In this document: piece by piece, positions 7,985 through 16,026 of the stretch
Layout: each line of letters opens with the position of its first letter
Numbering within the stretch: the first letter of the stretch is position 1
Made by a program: the position numbers and the translations under genes
From: CAWICD01 sp052267165
Lineage (GTDB): Bacteria; Vulcanimicrobiota; Vulcanimicrobiia; Vulcanimicrobiales; Vulcanimicrobiaceae
DNA: 64,000 nt
Assembly: GCA_052267165.1 (NCBI GenBank)
Contig: JBKQHO010000036.1
Span: forward strand, 62,001 to 126,000
Direction of reading: 5' to 3'
The notes under the pieces: model-generated
What the model saw: only the letters and a program-made list of their open reading frames with translations
Databases searched by the model: none
Told to the model about the DNA's origin: nothing

Positions 7985-9058
7985 TTAGAACAGCCGCGGA
8001 TTGTCGGACGCGGGCGCGATCTGCAGGTGCGCGTAGGCTTCGGGGGTCACTTTGCGGCCGCTGGCGGTGCGGACGACGAGGCCTTTCTTGAGCAAGTAGG
8101 GCTCGACGACGTCTTCGAGGGTCTCCGCATCCTCGGTCAGCGTCGCGGCGATGGCGGCGATGCCGGCGGGGCCGCCGCGGTACTGCTCGGCGATCGTGCG
8201 CAGGAAGGCGCGGTCGAGACGGTCGAGGCCGAGGTCGTCGACGCCTTCGCGGCGCAGGGCTTCGTCGGCGACCTCCTGGGTGATCGCGCCGCCCGCGCGC
8301 ACTTCGGCGAAGTCGCGCACGCGCCGCAGCAGGCGGTTCGCGATGCGCGGCGTGCCGCGGCTGCGGGCGGCGATGGTATGCGCGCCGGGCTCGTCGATCG
8401 GAATGCCGAGCACGCCCGCGCTGCGCGTGACGATCCGCTCGAGTTCTTCAGTACTGTAGTAATCGAGGTGGGCCATCAGGCCGAAGCGCTCGCGCAGGGG
8501 AGCCGAGAGCATGCCGGCACGCGTGGTCGCGCCGACGAGCGTGAAGCGCTCGACCGGGATCTTGTACGTCTTCGCGTAGGCGCCGCTGTCCATGACGATG
8601 TCGACGCGGAAGTCCTCCATCGCGGGATACAGAAACTCTTCGACGACGCCGCCGAGGCGGTGGATCTCGTCGATGAAGAGCACGTCGCCTTCCTGCAGCG
8701 AGGTCAGGATGCCGACGAGGTCCTTCGGCTTGTCGAGCGTCGGGCCCGAAGTCGGGCGCAGCGCACGGCCCAAGTCTTTGGCGATCAGCGCGGCGAGCGT
8801 CGTCTTTCCCAGGCCGGGCGGACCGTAGAACAGGATGTGCTCGAGCGGCTCGCCGCGGCGCTTCGCCGCGTCGATCGCGATCTTCAGGTTGTCGACGACG
8901 GCGAGCTGGCCGACGTACTCGTCGAACGAGCGCGGGCGCAGCGTCGCGCCGATGAACTCTTCCTCGACGGCGCCTTCGGGCGAGACGATCCGTTCGGCGT
9001 CCTGCGGGCCGAGCACGATCTTGCGCTTGCGTCCGCGCGTCGCTTCCGGTTCACTCAC
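7985..9058 (-). CDS. ruvB: Holliday junction branch-migration helicase RuvB
   Basis: The 357-aa protein is full length. It has the conserved N-terminal LRPRSFDEYVGQ, Walker A GPPGLGKTT, Walker B LFIDEIHRL, the TLVGATTRAG sensor region and the C-terminal winged helix. RuvB is the AAA+ motor that drives Holliday-junction branch migration with RuvA. Its ATG overlaps the ruvA stop by four bases (9055-9058), so the two are translationally coupled. Confidence 0.97.
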   Translation of the reverse strand: MSEPEATRGRKRKIVLGPQDAERIVSPEGAVEEEFIGATLRPRSFDEYVGQLAVVDNLKIAIDAAKRRGEPLEHILFYGPPGLGKTTLAALIAKDLGRALRPTSGPTLDKPKDLVGILTSLQEGDVLFIDEIHRLGGVVEEFLYPAMEDFRVDIVMDSGAYAKTYKIPVERFTLVGATTRAGMLSAPLRERFGLMAHLDYYSTEELERIVTRSAGVLGIPIDEPGAHTIAARSRGTPRIANRLLRRVRDFAEVRAGGAITQEVADEALRREGVDDLGLDRLDRAFLRTIAEQYRGGPAGIAAIAATLTEDAETLEDVVEPYLLKKGLVVRTASGRKVTPEAYAHLQIAPASDNPRLF

Positions 9059-9684
9059 GAGGCTTCGGCTCGCCGGTTCTTGACGCGATAGACTTCCGCC
9101 AGCAGCGTCTCGGCGTCGCGCAAGTGCGGCGAGGCGGCCATCGTCTCGGCGAGCATCGCCTCGGCTTCGCCGCGCTTGTATTCGAGCTGCAGCAGCACGG
9201 CCAGCGCCTCTTCCGCGAAGTCGGGGATCGGCTCGGCCGGGCGCGGCTCGGCGTCTTGGATCAACAAGAAGCGCGTCACCTTGCCCTGCAATTTGGCGAC
9301 GATGTCGCGCGCCTTCTGTTGCCCGATCCCCGGTAACTTGACGAGGAACCCGTGATCGCCGGCATCGATCGCCTTGGCGATCCGGCCCATCGGCAGCGAG
9401 AACGCGCGTGCGGCCGTTTTGGGGCCGATGCTCGCCACGCTGATCAGCGCCTCGAAGAACGCGCGTTCGATGGCGTTGGTGAACCCGAAGAACGTAAAGC
9501 GGCCGCTGTTCCCCTCGAGGTTGAAGGCCGGATAGATGTCGAGCGTGACGCGCTCGCCGGCGCTGCGCGGGATCTTCTCGGCGACGCAGGGCGGGAGCAC
9601 GATCTCGTAGGCGAGCCCGCCCGCCTCGAGCAACACGCTCGCCTCGTCGCGCTCCGCGATCGTTCCGGTGATGCGCGAAAACAT
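9055..9684 (-). CDS. ruvA: Holliday junction DNA-binding protein RuvA
   Basis: The 209-aa protein starts MFSRITGTIAERDEASVLLE, the beta-barrel domain. It continues with FGFTNAIERAFFEALISV and the helix-hairpin-helix LPGIGQQKARDIVAKL, then a C-terminal RuvB-binding domain. It forms the tetramer that holds the junction for RuvB. Its start overlaps the ruvC stop (TGATG). Confidence 0.96.
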   Translation of the reverse strand: MFSRITGTIAERDEASVLLEAGGLAYEIVLPPCVAEKIPRSAGERVTLDIYPAFNLEGNSGRFTFFGFTNAIERAFFEALISVASIGPKTAARAFSLPMGRIAKAIDAGDHGFLVKLPGIGQQKARDIVAKLQGKVTRFLLIQDAEPRPAEPIPDFAEEALAVLLQLEYKRGEAEAMLAETMAASPHLRDAETLLAEVYRVKNRRAEAS

Positions 9685-10205
9685 CAGCGCGCCACTAGCG
9701 CGATGCCGAGCGCGGCGAAGCGCAGTTCGGTGCGCTCGATGTTGGCGAGCGCCAGCGCCAGAGCGAGCGCGTCCGAGACGTCATTCGGCTCGGGCGTCGT
9801 CTCCAGTCCGAGCTGCTGCATGACCATGCGCTGGACTTGATCCTTGCGCGCCGCGCCCGAACCGGTCAGCACGCGCTTGACGTGCGAGTGCACGAGATGG
9901 CGCACCGGAACGCCGCGATCGTGCGCCGCCAGACAGAGCACGCCGCGCGCGTGGCCCATCAGGACCGCCGTCGTCGGATTCTTGTAGCCGCTCCACAATT
10001 CTTCGATGACCATCACGTCGGGTCGCGTGGCCGCGAGCACCGCGCACAGCTCCGCGTGCAATTCACCGAGCCGGCGCTCGAGCGGCGCGCCCGCGTCAGG
10101 GGTGATGATCCCCGCCTCGAGCAGCCGCGCGCCCTCCGGCGTGCGCTCGATCGCGCCGTATCCGGTGCAGCGCAGCCCGGGATCGACGCCGAGGAAGCGG
10201 TTCAC
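9684..10205 (-). CDS. ruvC: Holliday junction resolvase RuvC
   Basis: From GTG 10205 the product is 173 aa and starts VNRFLGVDPGLRCTGYG, which holds the first catalytic aspartate. Further acidic residues lie in VIEELW and EPNDVSDALALA. RuvC cuts Holliday junctions symmetrically. Its GTG overlaps the stop of the upstream PASTA kinase (GTGA), so the cell-wall kinase and recombination genes form one transcription unit. The longer reading frame upstream is antisense noise over the kinase gene. Confidence 0.95.
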   Translation of the reverse strand: MNRFLGVDPGLRCTGYGAIERTPEGARLLEAGIITPDAGAPLERRLGELHAELCAVLAATRPDVMVIEELWSGYKNPTTAVLMGHARGVLCLAAHDRGVPVRHLVHSHVKRVLTGSGAARKDQVQRMVMQQLGLETTPEPNDVSDALALALALANIERTELRFAALGIALVAR

Positions 10206-12310
10206 TGCGGCGAGACGCCGCTGACGTAGAGCGTGACCGTCTCGCCCGGCCGTAACGGCGAGGTCGCGCCGGGCTCGGTGCGCACGACCTTGCCTTCCTG
10301 GCCTTCCTGCACGTAGGCCGTGTTGCCGATCTGATAGCCGGCGTTCTGCAGCGTCGTCTGCGCTTGGGCCGGCGTCATCCCGGCCACGTCGGGAACGATG
10401 CCGGGGACCGCCACGTCGAGCGTCACCTTCGAGCCCTTGCGAACCGTCGTTCCGGCCGGCGGATCCTGTTGCATCACGGTGCCGAGCGGCGTGCTCGCAT
10501 CGACGACGTACTCGGTGCTCGCCTGCAGGCCGGCGATCTGCAGCGCGCTCGCCGCGTCGGCGGCGAGGCGTCCGCCCACGTCGGGGACGGAAAGCTGCGG
10601 AGCGCCGAGGCTGACGTTGACCGCGACGGTCGAACCGGGCGCGACCGGGCTGCCGGCGGCGGGGCTCTGCGAGACGATCACGTCGGGCGGGATCGTGTCG
10701 CTCGCGACGCGCTCGCTCACTTCGAGCTTCAGACCCTTGGCCGCGAGCGAACGCGTCGCATCGCTCAGCAGCAGGGTCACCACGTCGGGGACGCCGACGG
10801 GCTGCGGGCCCTGCGAGACGACCAGCGAGACGCTCGAACGGACCGGCAGCCGCGTGCCGGGTTCGGGCGACTGACCGAGCACGGTCCCCTTCGGCGCGTT
10901 CTTGTCGTAGCGCTGGGCGATCTTGGGGACGAGCTTGGCCGCGCGCAGGTAGCGCTCGGCGTCGTCGATCGAATACTGTCGCACGTCGATGAGGTCGACC
11001 GTCGGCAGCCCCGTGCTCACGTAGAGCGCGACGACCGAGCGGCCCGGAACCGCGCTGCCGGCGGCGGGCTCCTGGCGCACGACGCGACCCTGCGCGACCG
11101 TCTCGCTCGCAATGGGCACGAGCTTGTAGGCTAGTCCCGCTCCGACCAGCGACTTTTCGGCGTCGTCGGCGGTGCGCCCGACCACGTTCGCGACCGCGAG
11201 CGACGACGGTCCCCCGAGGATCCCGCCGGGCCGGCTGACGAGATAGCCGATGCCGATCGCCGCGACCAGCACCAACGCGAGCAGGGCGATCACCGGGGCC
11301 GAAAGGCTGGGCGCCGGCGCCCGGCGTTTTCGGGTGGCAACCTTGGCCTGCTCGGCGGTTGTGGTCTGGGCGGCCACGAACCTCTCCGGCACCTTCGACG
11401 GACGTGGCTTGGGATTGGGGAAAAAGCGCTCCGCGGCCGCCTCGGACGTGCCGTTGGAAGCAACGTCGAAGGGCGTCGTGACGAGCGGGTGCTCGCGTGC
11501 TTCCCGCAGCGCCTTGGCGACTTCCATCGCCGAGCCGAAACGTTCGGCGGGGTCCTTCTGCATCAGCTTGCGCACGATCGCGCATAGCGCGGGGCTGATC
11601 GACCCGTCCTCGATCTCGAGCGGCGGGATCGGATTGGAGACGTGCTTGAGCGCGACGGTGATCGGCGACTCGCCGGTATAGGGCAACTTGCCCGTCAGCA
11701 TCTGGAAGAGCACGACGCCCAGGCTGTACAGATCGGACGACTCGCGCAGTTCGTGTCCCTGCGCCTGCTCGGGCGAGATGTAGTAGACGCTGCCCATCAC
11801 GAGGCCCGGTTGCGTCACGGTGACGGTTTGGGTCGAGACGGCGCGCGCGATGCCGAAATCGGAAAGCTTGACGACGTCGTCCTTGGTGATCAGAATGTTC
11901 GCCGGCTTGATGTCGCGGTGGAGCAGCCCTTGGCGATGTGCGTAGCCTAGGCCGTTGCAGATCTGCTGCGCGAAGTCGATCGCGATCGCCTCGGGAAGCC
12001 GCGTGTCGCTCTCGATCATCTCGCCGAGCGTCGTGCCGTCGACCAGCTCCATCACGATGAAGTAGGTCTCTCCCTCGTGGCCCACGTCGTAGATGTTGAC
12101 GACGTTGGGATGCGAGAGCTTGGCGGCGTGCTGCGCCTCGGTGTAAAAGCGCTTGACGAAGTCTTCGTCGGCGGCGAACTGTGGACGCAACACCTTGATC
12201 GCGACGCGCCGCCGGAGCACCGTGTCGAAGCCGGCATAGACGCTCGCCATGCCGCCCTGCCCGATTCTGCCCTCGAGACGGTACCGCTCGCTGAGATTTC
12301 GCTCGATCAT
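10202..12310 (-). CDS. PASTA-domain Ser/Thr protein kinase (PknB/StkP-like)
   Basis: I place the start at ATG 12310 (MIERNLSERYRLEGRIGQGG), giving 702 aa. Kinase motifs are the glycine loop GQGGMASVY, catalytic Lys in VAIKVL (about residue 39), HRDIKPANIL (131-140) and DFG (151-153). A single membrane helix (VIALLALVLVAAIGIGYLV) is followed by five extracellular PASTA domains, each with a VxDVxxxxxxDAxxxL pattern and a QxPxxGxxV turn. Such kinases sense muropeptides or lipid II and regulate wall growth. Five PASTA units is at the upper end. The upstream PBP stops four bases before the start. Confidence 0.95.
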   Translation of the reverse strand: MIERNLSERYRLEGRIGQGGMASVYAGFDTVLRRRVAIKVLRPQFAADEDFVKRFYTEAQHAAKLSHPNVVNIYDVGHEGETYFIVMELVDGTTLGEMIESDTRLPEAIAIDFAQQICNGLGYAHRQGLLHRDIKPANILITKDDVVKLSDFGIARAVSTQTVTVTQPGLVMGSVYYISPEQAQGHELRESSDLYSLGVVLFQMLTGKLPYTGESPITVALKHVSNPIPPLEIEDGSISPALCAIVRKLMQKDPAERFGSAMEVAKALREAREHPLVTTPFDVASNGTSEAAAERFFPNPKPRPSKVPERFVAAQTTTAEQAKVATRKRRAPAPSLSAPVIALLALVLVAAIGIGYLVSRPGGILGGPSSLAVANVVGRTADDAEKSLVGAGLAYKLVPIASETVAQGRVVRQEPAAGSAVPGRSVVALYVSTGLPTVDLIDVRQYSIDDAERYLRAAKLVPKIAQRYDKNAPKGTVLGQSPEPGTRLPVRSSVSLVVSQGPQPVGVPDVVTLLLSDATRSLAAKGLKLEVSERVASDTIPPDVIVSQSPAAGSPVAPGSTVAVNVSLGAPQLSVPDVGGRLAADAASALQIAGLQASTEYVVDASTPLGTVMQQDPPAGTTVRKGSKVTLDVAVPGIVPDVAGMTPAQAQTTLQNAGYQIGNTAYVQEGQEGKVVRTEPGATSPLRPGETVTLYVSGVSPQ

Positions 12311-12314
12311 CTTC

Positions 12315-13748
12315 CTACGTCCGGTTTCGCGCCAAGGCGACGGCGAGCACCTTGCGGGCGATCGGGGCTGCGAACGTCCCGCCGTACCCGACGTTTTCCA
12401 CGACGATCGCAACCGCGACGCGCGGCGACTCGGCCGGCGCGAACGCAACGAACCATGCATGCGATTTTCCCGCCGGGTTGGTCGCGGTCCCGGTTTTTCC
12501 GGCGACTTGGACGCCCGGCAGGGCCGCGGCCGTCCCGGTGCCGCGCCGGACGACCGCGATCATGAGCATGCGAACCCTGTCGGCCGTCTCGGGCGAGACC
12601 GGCTGCGCCAGCGTCGAGGGCTCGATCCGGTGCAGCTCCCGGCCGTCGCCCGCGCGAACCGTGCGCACCAGATACGGCCGAGGCTCGTTTCCGCCGGCCG
12701 CGATCGTCGAGCCGACCAGCGCCATGCGCATCGGGGTCACCAGCAGGTCGGCCTGACCGAAGGCGAGTTGAGCCAAGATGCTCGGCGTCACGCTGTCCGG
12801 AGAAGGCAGGTGGTCGCGCGAGACGGGCAGCGTGAAGCCGATCGGCTCGCCCAGCTTCCAGCGCGCCGCGTAATCGAACCAGCGGTCCGCCCCAAGACGG
12901 GCCGCGATCTGCGCGAAGTCGACGTTGCTCGAAAGCGCAAAGGCGCCGGCCAAATCCTGCGTGCCGGTGACCTCACCCTCGTTATCGTGAACGATGAAAT
13001 CGCCGACTTTGAGAAAGCCGGGATCGTAGAACGTGTCCTCGGGGGTGACGACCGCGGAATCGAGCGCGTCGGACGCGGTGACGATCTTGAAGGTCGAGCC
13101 GGGCGGATAGAGCCCGTCGAGCGCGCGGTCGAGCAGCGGGCTGCGCGCATCGGTCGAGATGCTCGCGAACTCCCGGTCGATCTCCGCCGGATCGAAACTC
13201 GGCACGCTCGCCAGCGCCAGGACCTCGCCGGTGCGCGGGTCGAGGGCGATCCCTGCCGCGCGCGGATAATCGCTCAGCGCCGCGTACAGCGTCGATTGGA
13301 CCTGCGGATCGATGGTGGTCACGACGGTCGCGCCGCGCTCGGCCGGCGCGGTCTCGCGCGAGATGATGCGATGCCATTGCGCCGGCGGATCGTTTGCGAC
13401 CGGGCGGCCCGCCAAGTCGCGGTCGAAGACCGCTTCGAGGCCGCTCGTGCCGTAGCGCTCGGAAGCGTAGCCGAGCGCGTGCGCCAGCGACTCCCCGAAC
13501 GGGTACCGGCGCCCGTGCGCCGAGGAGTACGCCAAGACCGTGCCGTCGCGCGCGACGATCGGACCGCGATACGGCGCGAGCAGCGCGGCGCGCGGGTTGT
13601 GCACGTTCTGGGCGAGCCGCGGACCGGCGACGACCTGCAGCCAGACCTGCCGGCCGGCGAGGACGACGAACAGCAGCACGAACAGCGCACCCAGCTGCAC
13701 AATCGCCTGGTTGATCCCCGACGAGCGCTCGGGACCGCGAGACGGCAT
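12315..13748 (-). CDS. Penicillin-binding protein (class B transpeptidase, PbpA/FtsI-like)
   Basis: The 477-aa protein has an N-terminal membrane anchor (LGALFVLLFVVLAGRQVWL), the PBP dimerisation region starting RGPIVARDGTVLAYS, and the three transpeptidase motifs: STFK (about residue 217), SSN (about 273) and KTGT (about 416). It cross-links peptidoglycan. The arrangement with a PASTA kinase directly downstream matches the pbpA-pknB organisation of Actinobacteria, but no ftsW/rodA gene lies beside it here. Confidence 0.92.
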   Translation of the reverse strand: MPSRGPERSSGINQAIVQLGALFVLLFVVLAGRQVWLQVVAGPRLAQNVHNPRAALLAPYRGPIVARDGTVLAYSSAHGRRYPFGESLAHALGYASERYGTSGLEAVFDRDLAGRPVANDPPAQWHRIISRETAPAERGATVVTTIDPQVQSTLYAALSDYPRAAGIALDPRTGEVLALASVPSFDPAEIDREFASISTDARSPLLDRALDGLYPPGSTFKIVTASDALDSAVVTPEDTFYDPGFLKVGDFIVHDNEGEVTGTQDLAGAFALSSNVDFAQIAARLGADRWFDYAARWKLGEPIGFTLPVSRDHLPSPDSVTPSILAQLAFGQADLLVTPMRMALVGSTIAAGGNEPRPYLVRTVRAGDGRELHRIEPSTLAQPVSPETADRVRMLMIAVVRRGTGTAAALPGVQVAGKTGTATNPAGKSHAWFVAFAPAESPRVAVAIVVENVGYGGTFAAPIARKVLAVALARNRT

Positions 13749-13762
13749 GCTCGAAGAACGCG

Positions 13763-14515
13763 CTAGAGCGCCGCTTTGGGACGCTCGCGCAAGAGCGTCA
13801 AGCCTTCGTCGGTCCGCACGGCCATGTATTCCGCGCTGTGCTCCTCACCGATCGCCAGATTGATCAGCTGGCGCATCCGGTCCTCGGGCAACGAAGCCAC
13901 CGCCATCACCGGGTCGACGGCGACTTCCTCGAGCAACTCGGGCGCGATATACGCCGCCTTCGGCAGCGTGTCGAACAAGCGCTCTTCGTACGGCTCGCCG
14001 CGCCATGGTCCGCGTTTTCCGAAGACCGTCGCATGATAGTCCCAAGCGCAGAGCTGGCGCTCGTTCCAAGCGAAATGGTCGCGCACGCACGTCCGCCGGC
14101 AGACCGCGCATTGCGTCAGCGCCTGCGGCGGGCGCTCGATTCCGTCGAGCACGTCTTCGGGGACGTCCTCGGGATTGAGGAGCAGCGAAATAGCCAGCCG
14201 CTCCGGCACTTCGGCGTGCCAGCCGATGCGCGCGAGCATCTCGAGATCGCGTAGCGAGCTCAAGAACGCCCGGTCGTCTTCGGGCGGAAACGTCTGGTCG
14301 ACCCACCCGCCGATATTGTCCGCGGCGAGGCTGACGCGCTGCCAGCCTTCGCCCAGCGCGACGCCGATCGGCGTCCACGCGATCGGGATCAGCCAGGCCG
14401 TCACCTGTCCCTTCACCGCGCGTAGCGTGGAGATGAATGCGAGCGTGCTCGCGTTCCCCCCGAGGACGTAGACGCACGCCTGCGGCGCGCTCGCTTGACG
14501 ATCCGGCTCTTCCAT
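13763..14515 (-). CDS. Conserved hypothetical protein, 250 aa
   Basis: This soluble protein sits 14 bases upstream of the PBP gene in the same operon. A central QCAVCRRTCVRDHF segment has a C-x2-C-x3-C arrangement that could bind metal, and the C-terminus is acidic then basic (DEGLTLLRERPKAAL). The N-terminal half begins with a hydrophobic Rossmann-like stretch (ACVYVLGGNASTLAF). I do not recognise the family. Context suggests envelope or division-related work, which is only inference. Confidence 0.55.
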   Translation of the reverse strand: MEEPDRQASAPQACVYVLGGNASTLAFISTLRAVKGQVTAWLIPIAWTPIGVALGEGWQRVSLAADNIGGWVDQTFPPEDDRAFLSSLRDLEMLARIGWHAEVPERLAISLLLNPEDVPEDVLDGIERPPQALTQCAVCRRTCVRDHFAWNERQLCAWDYHATVFGKRGPWRGEPYEERLFDTLPKAAYIAPELLEEVAVDPVMAVASLPEDRMRQLINLAIGEEHSAEYMAVRTDEGLTLLRERPKAAL

Positions 14516-14599
14516 TGCGTTCAGCTTACGGGCGAGCGCCAGCGGGGCCTCTCGCCGGCCGCCGGCGAGCCGCGCACGTCGCCGCGGACGGCCTCGTTT

Positions 14600-15496
14600 T
14601 TAATGCGCAGCATCGATCCCGAGCGCGCGCTCGAGGAAGGCGCAAATCTCAGCGTTCATCTCGCCGTTGAAACGCGCGCGGTCGAAGCCGGGGGGATCTT
14701 GCGAGGGCAAGAACGCCGGGTCGCACATGGCCGGCGGGAACGGGCTTTCGAACGCAAAGTGTCCCGCGTTCGAGATGCTGCGATGCTCGAGCCGGCAGGC
14801 TTCGGGGAGGCCGCGCTCGACGCTCTCCGCGTGGCTCGCGGGCACGAACTCGTCCTTCTCGGCGGTCAGCATGAGGATCGGAACGCGCACGCACTCGAGC
14901 GCGCCATCGGGCGTGAACCACTCGGTCGCGGGCGCGAGCAAGACGAGCGCTCGCACGCGCTCGTCGGGCCGCACCTCGACGCGGCGCGGCTTGCCATTCG
15001 GCGTTCGGTGCGCTAAGACGGTCGGAACGCCGCCCGCCGCGGCTAGCGCGGTGTACCCGCCCATCGAATGCCCCACGAGCGCCACGGTTGCGGGTCTGAG
15101 CGAAAGCACGAACGGACTCGAACCGAGCGCCCAGTCGACGACGAGACTGACGTGGCGCGGCCGGTTCTCGAGATTCTCGAGCGTGTTCGCGAGGCGATCG
15201 TCGTTCCGGTTGTTGCCCGGGTGCTCCGGCAGCGCGACGACGAACCCGTGGCGCGCCAGATACGCCGCCGTATCGCGATAGACGAGGCCGGTCCCGCCGG
15301 TTCCGTGCGAGACCACAACCAACGGAAAGACGCCCGCCGCGACCGGAACCTCGAGGACTACGTTCAGCTCGTACGGTCCCACCTTCACGACCCGCTCGGC
15401 GCCGTCGCTCGGATACAGAACGCGAACGAGGATCGTACTCTCCGTTCGATCGTCAGTGACGTCAAATGAACGGTACCCGGCAGATCTCACGAGCAT
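14600..15496 (-). CDS. Alpha/beta hydrolase (dienelactone/PAF-acetylhydrolase-like), 298 aa
   Basis: The oxyanion-side motif VVVSHGTGGTG and the nucleophile elbow GHSMGGYTALA define an alpha/beta hydrolase; a likely catalytic histidine is in SNAGHFAFE. The fold order, with LVVDWALG before the elbow, fits the PAF-acetylhydrolase or predicted dienelactone hydrolase group. No signal peptide. Substrate unknown. Transcribed alone; downstream is the PBP operon. Confidence 0.7.
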   Translation of the reverse strand: MLVRSAGYRSFDVTDDRTESTILVRVLYPSDGAERVVKVGPYELNVVLEVPVAAGVFPLVVVSHGTGGTGLVYRDTAAYLARHGFVVALPEHPGNNRNDDRLANTLENLENRPRHVSLVVDWALGSSPFVLSLRPATVALVGHSMGGYTALAAAGGVPTVLAHRTPNGKPRRVEVRPDERVRALVLLAPATEWFTPDGALECVRVPILMLTAEKDEFVPASHAESVERGLPEACRLEHRSISNAGHFAFESPFPPAMCDPAFLPSQDPPGFDRARFNGEMNAEICAFLERALGIDAAH

Positions 15497-15535
15497 TGGC
15501 AGCGCGAGTTACGGTCAACCTATCCGATACCTGCG

Positions 15536-15640
15536 TCGTTGTGCGCACCCTCACGCTGCATCCTGCAGCGTGAGCGGCGCTCTCGCCCGCGGAGTGAGCG
15601 CGTTACCGGCGCCGGCACCCGCGGGAGCGCTGCCCGAGCC
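15536..15640 (-). pseudogene. TnpB 3' remnant with right-end hairpin (copy 1)
   Basis: On the minus strand a short reading frame ends PRARAPLTLQDAA and stops inside a hairpin at 15550-15574. The hairpin stem is 11 bases, CTCACGCTGCA pairing with TGCAGCGTGAG around a TCC loop. The same C-terminal LTLxDAA-stop plus hairpin occurs at 42.23 and 62.68 kb, where zinc-finger codons of TnpB are still readable upstream. The similarity stops just after ACAACGA, which probably marks the transposon end. Only the right end survives here. Confidence 0.6.
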
Positions 15641-15872
15641 ACGCCTGAGCAAGCCGAAAGCAAGACGGTGGCCGACCCGGAAACGCCGCGACGGGATGCC
15701 TCGAAGCAATGTAACCGTTGATGCTAACACTTGGAGTGCTCGCTCGTAAGCTGTGAAAAGGGGGATGCAAAAAAGGGGGCTTATCTTCGCGGGCGGCTAA
15801 ACCTTTGGCGTTATTCACTTCTCGAAACAAAGAGAACTAACTACGCTGCAACGATTAGGCGAACGCACCCGA

Positions 15873-15952
15873 CTCTAGAACGCGTTGGGCAGCTACCAGC
15901 AGCGGCGCGTCGACCATCGTCGCCCCGACTACGCAGACTCCGCCGCTTTCGC
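15873..15952 (-). pseudogene. Fragment duplicating the 3' end of the CitE-like gene
   Basis: The minus strand reads GGVCVVGATMVDAPLLVAAQ, nearly the same as the C-terminus of the CitE-like protein at 19466-20254 (GGVGVVGATMVDAPLLAAAR). A run of about 26 bases is identical between the two. It is a stand-alone fragment about 80 bases long without a start, so it is a remnant of a second citE-like gene or a partial duplication. Confidence 0.65.
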
Positions 15953-16026
15953 ACGGCGAGCGGGCGTGAAAAGAATCCTTAAGGTCTCATAAAGGCCAGG
16001 TCAGACGAGGCACGCTCCTCCGCTCG

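Noticed and set aside
7943..9091. 382-codon plus-strand ORF
   Set aside because: Antisense to ruvB; composition typical of high-GC shadows.
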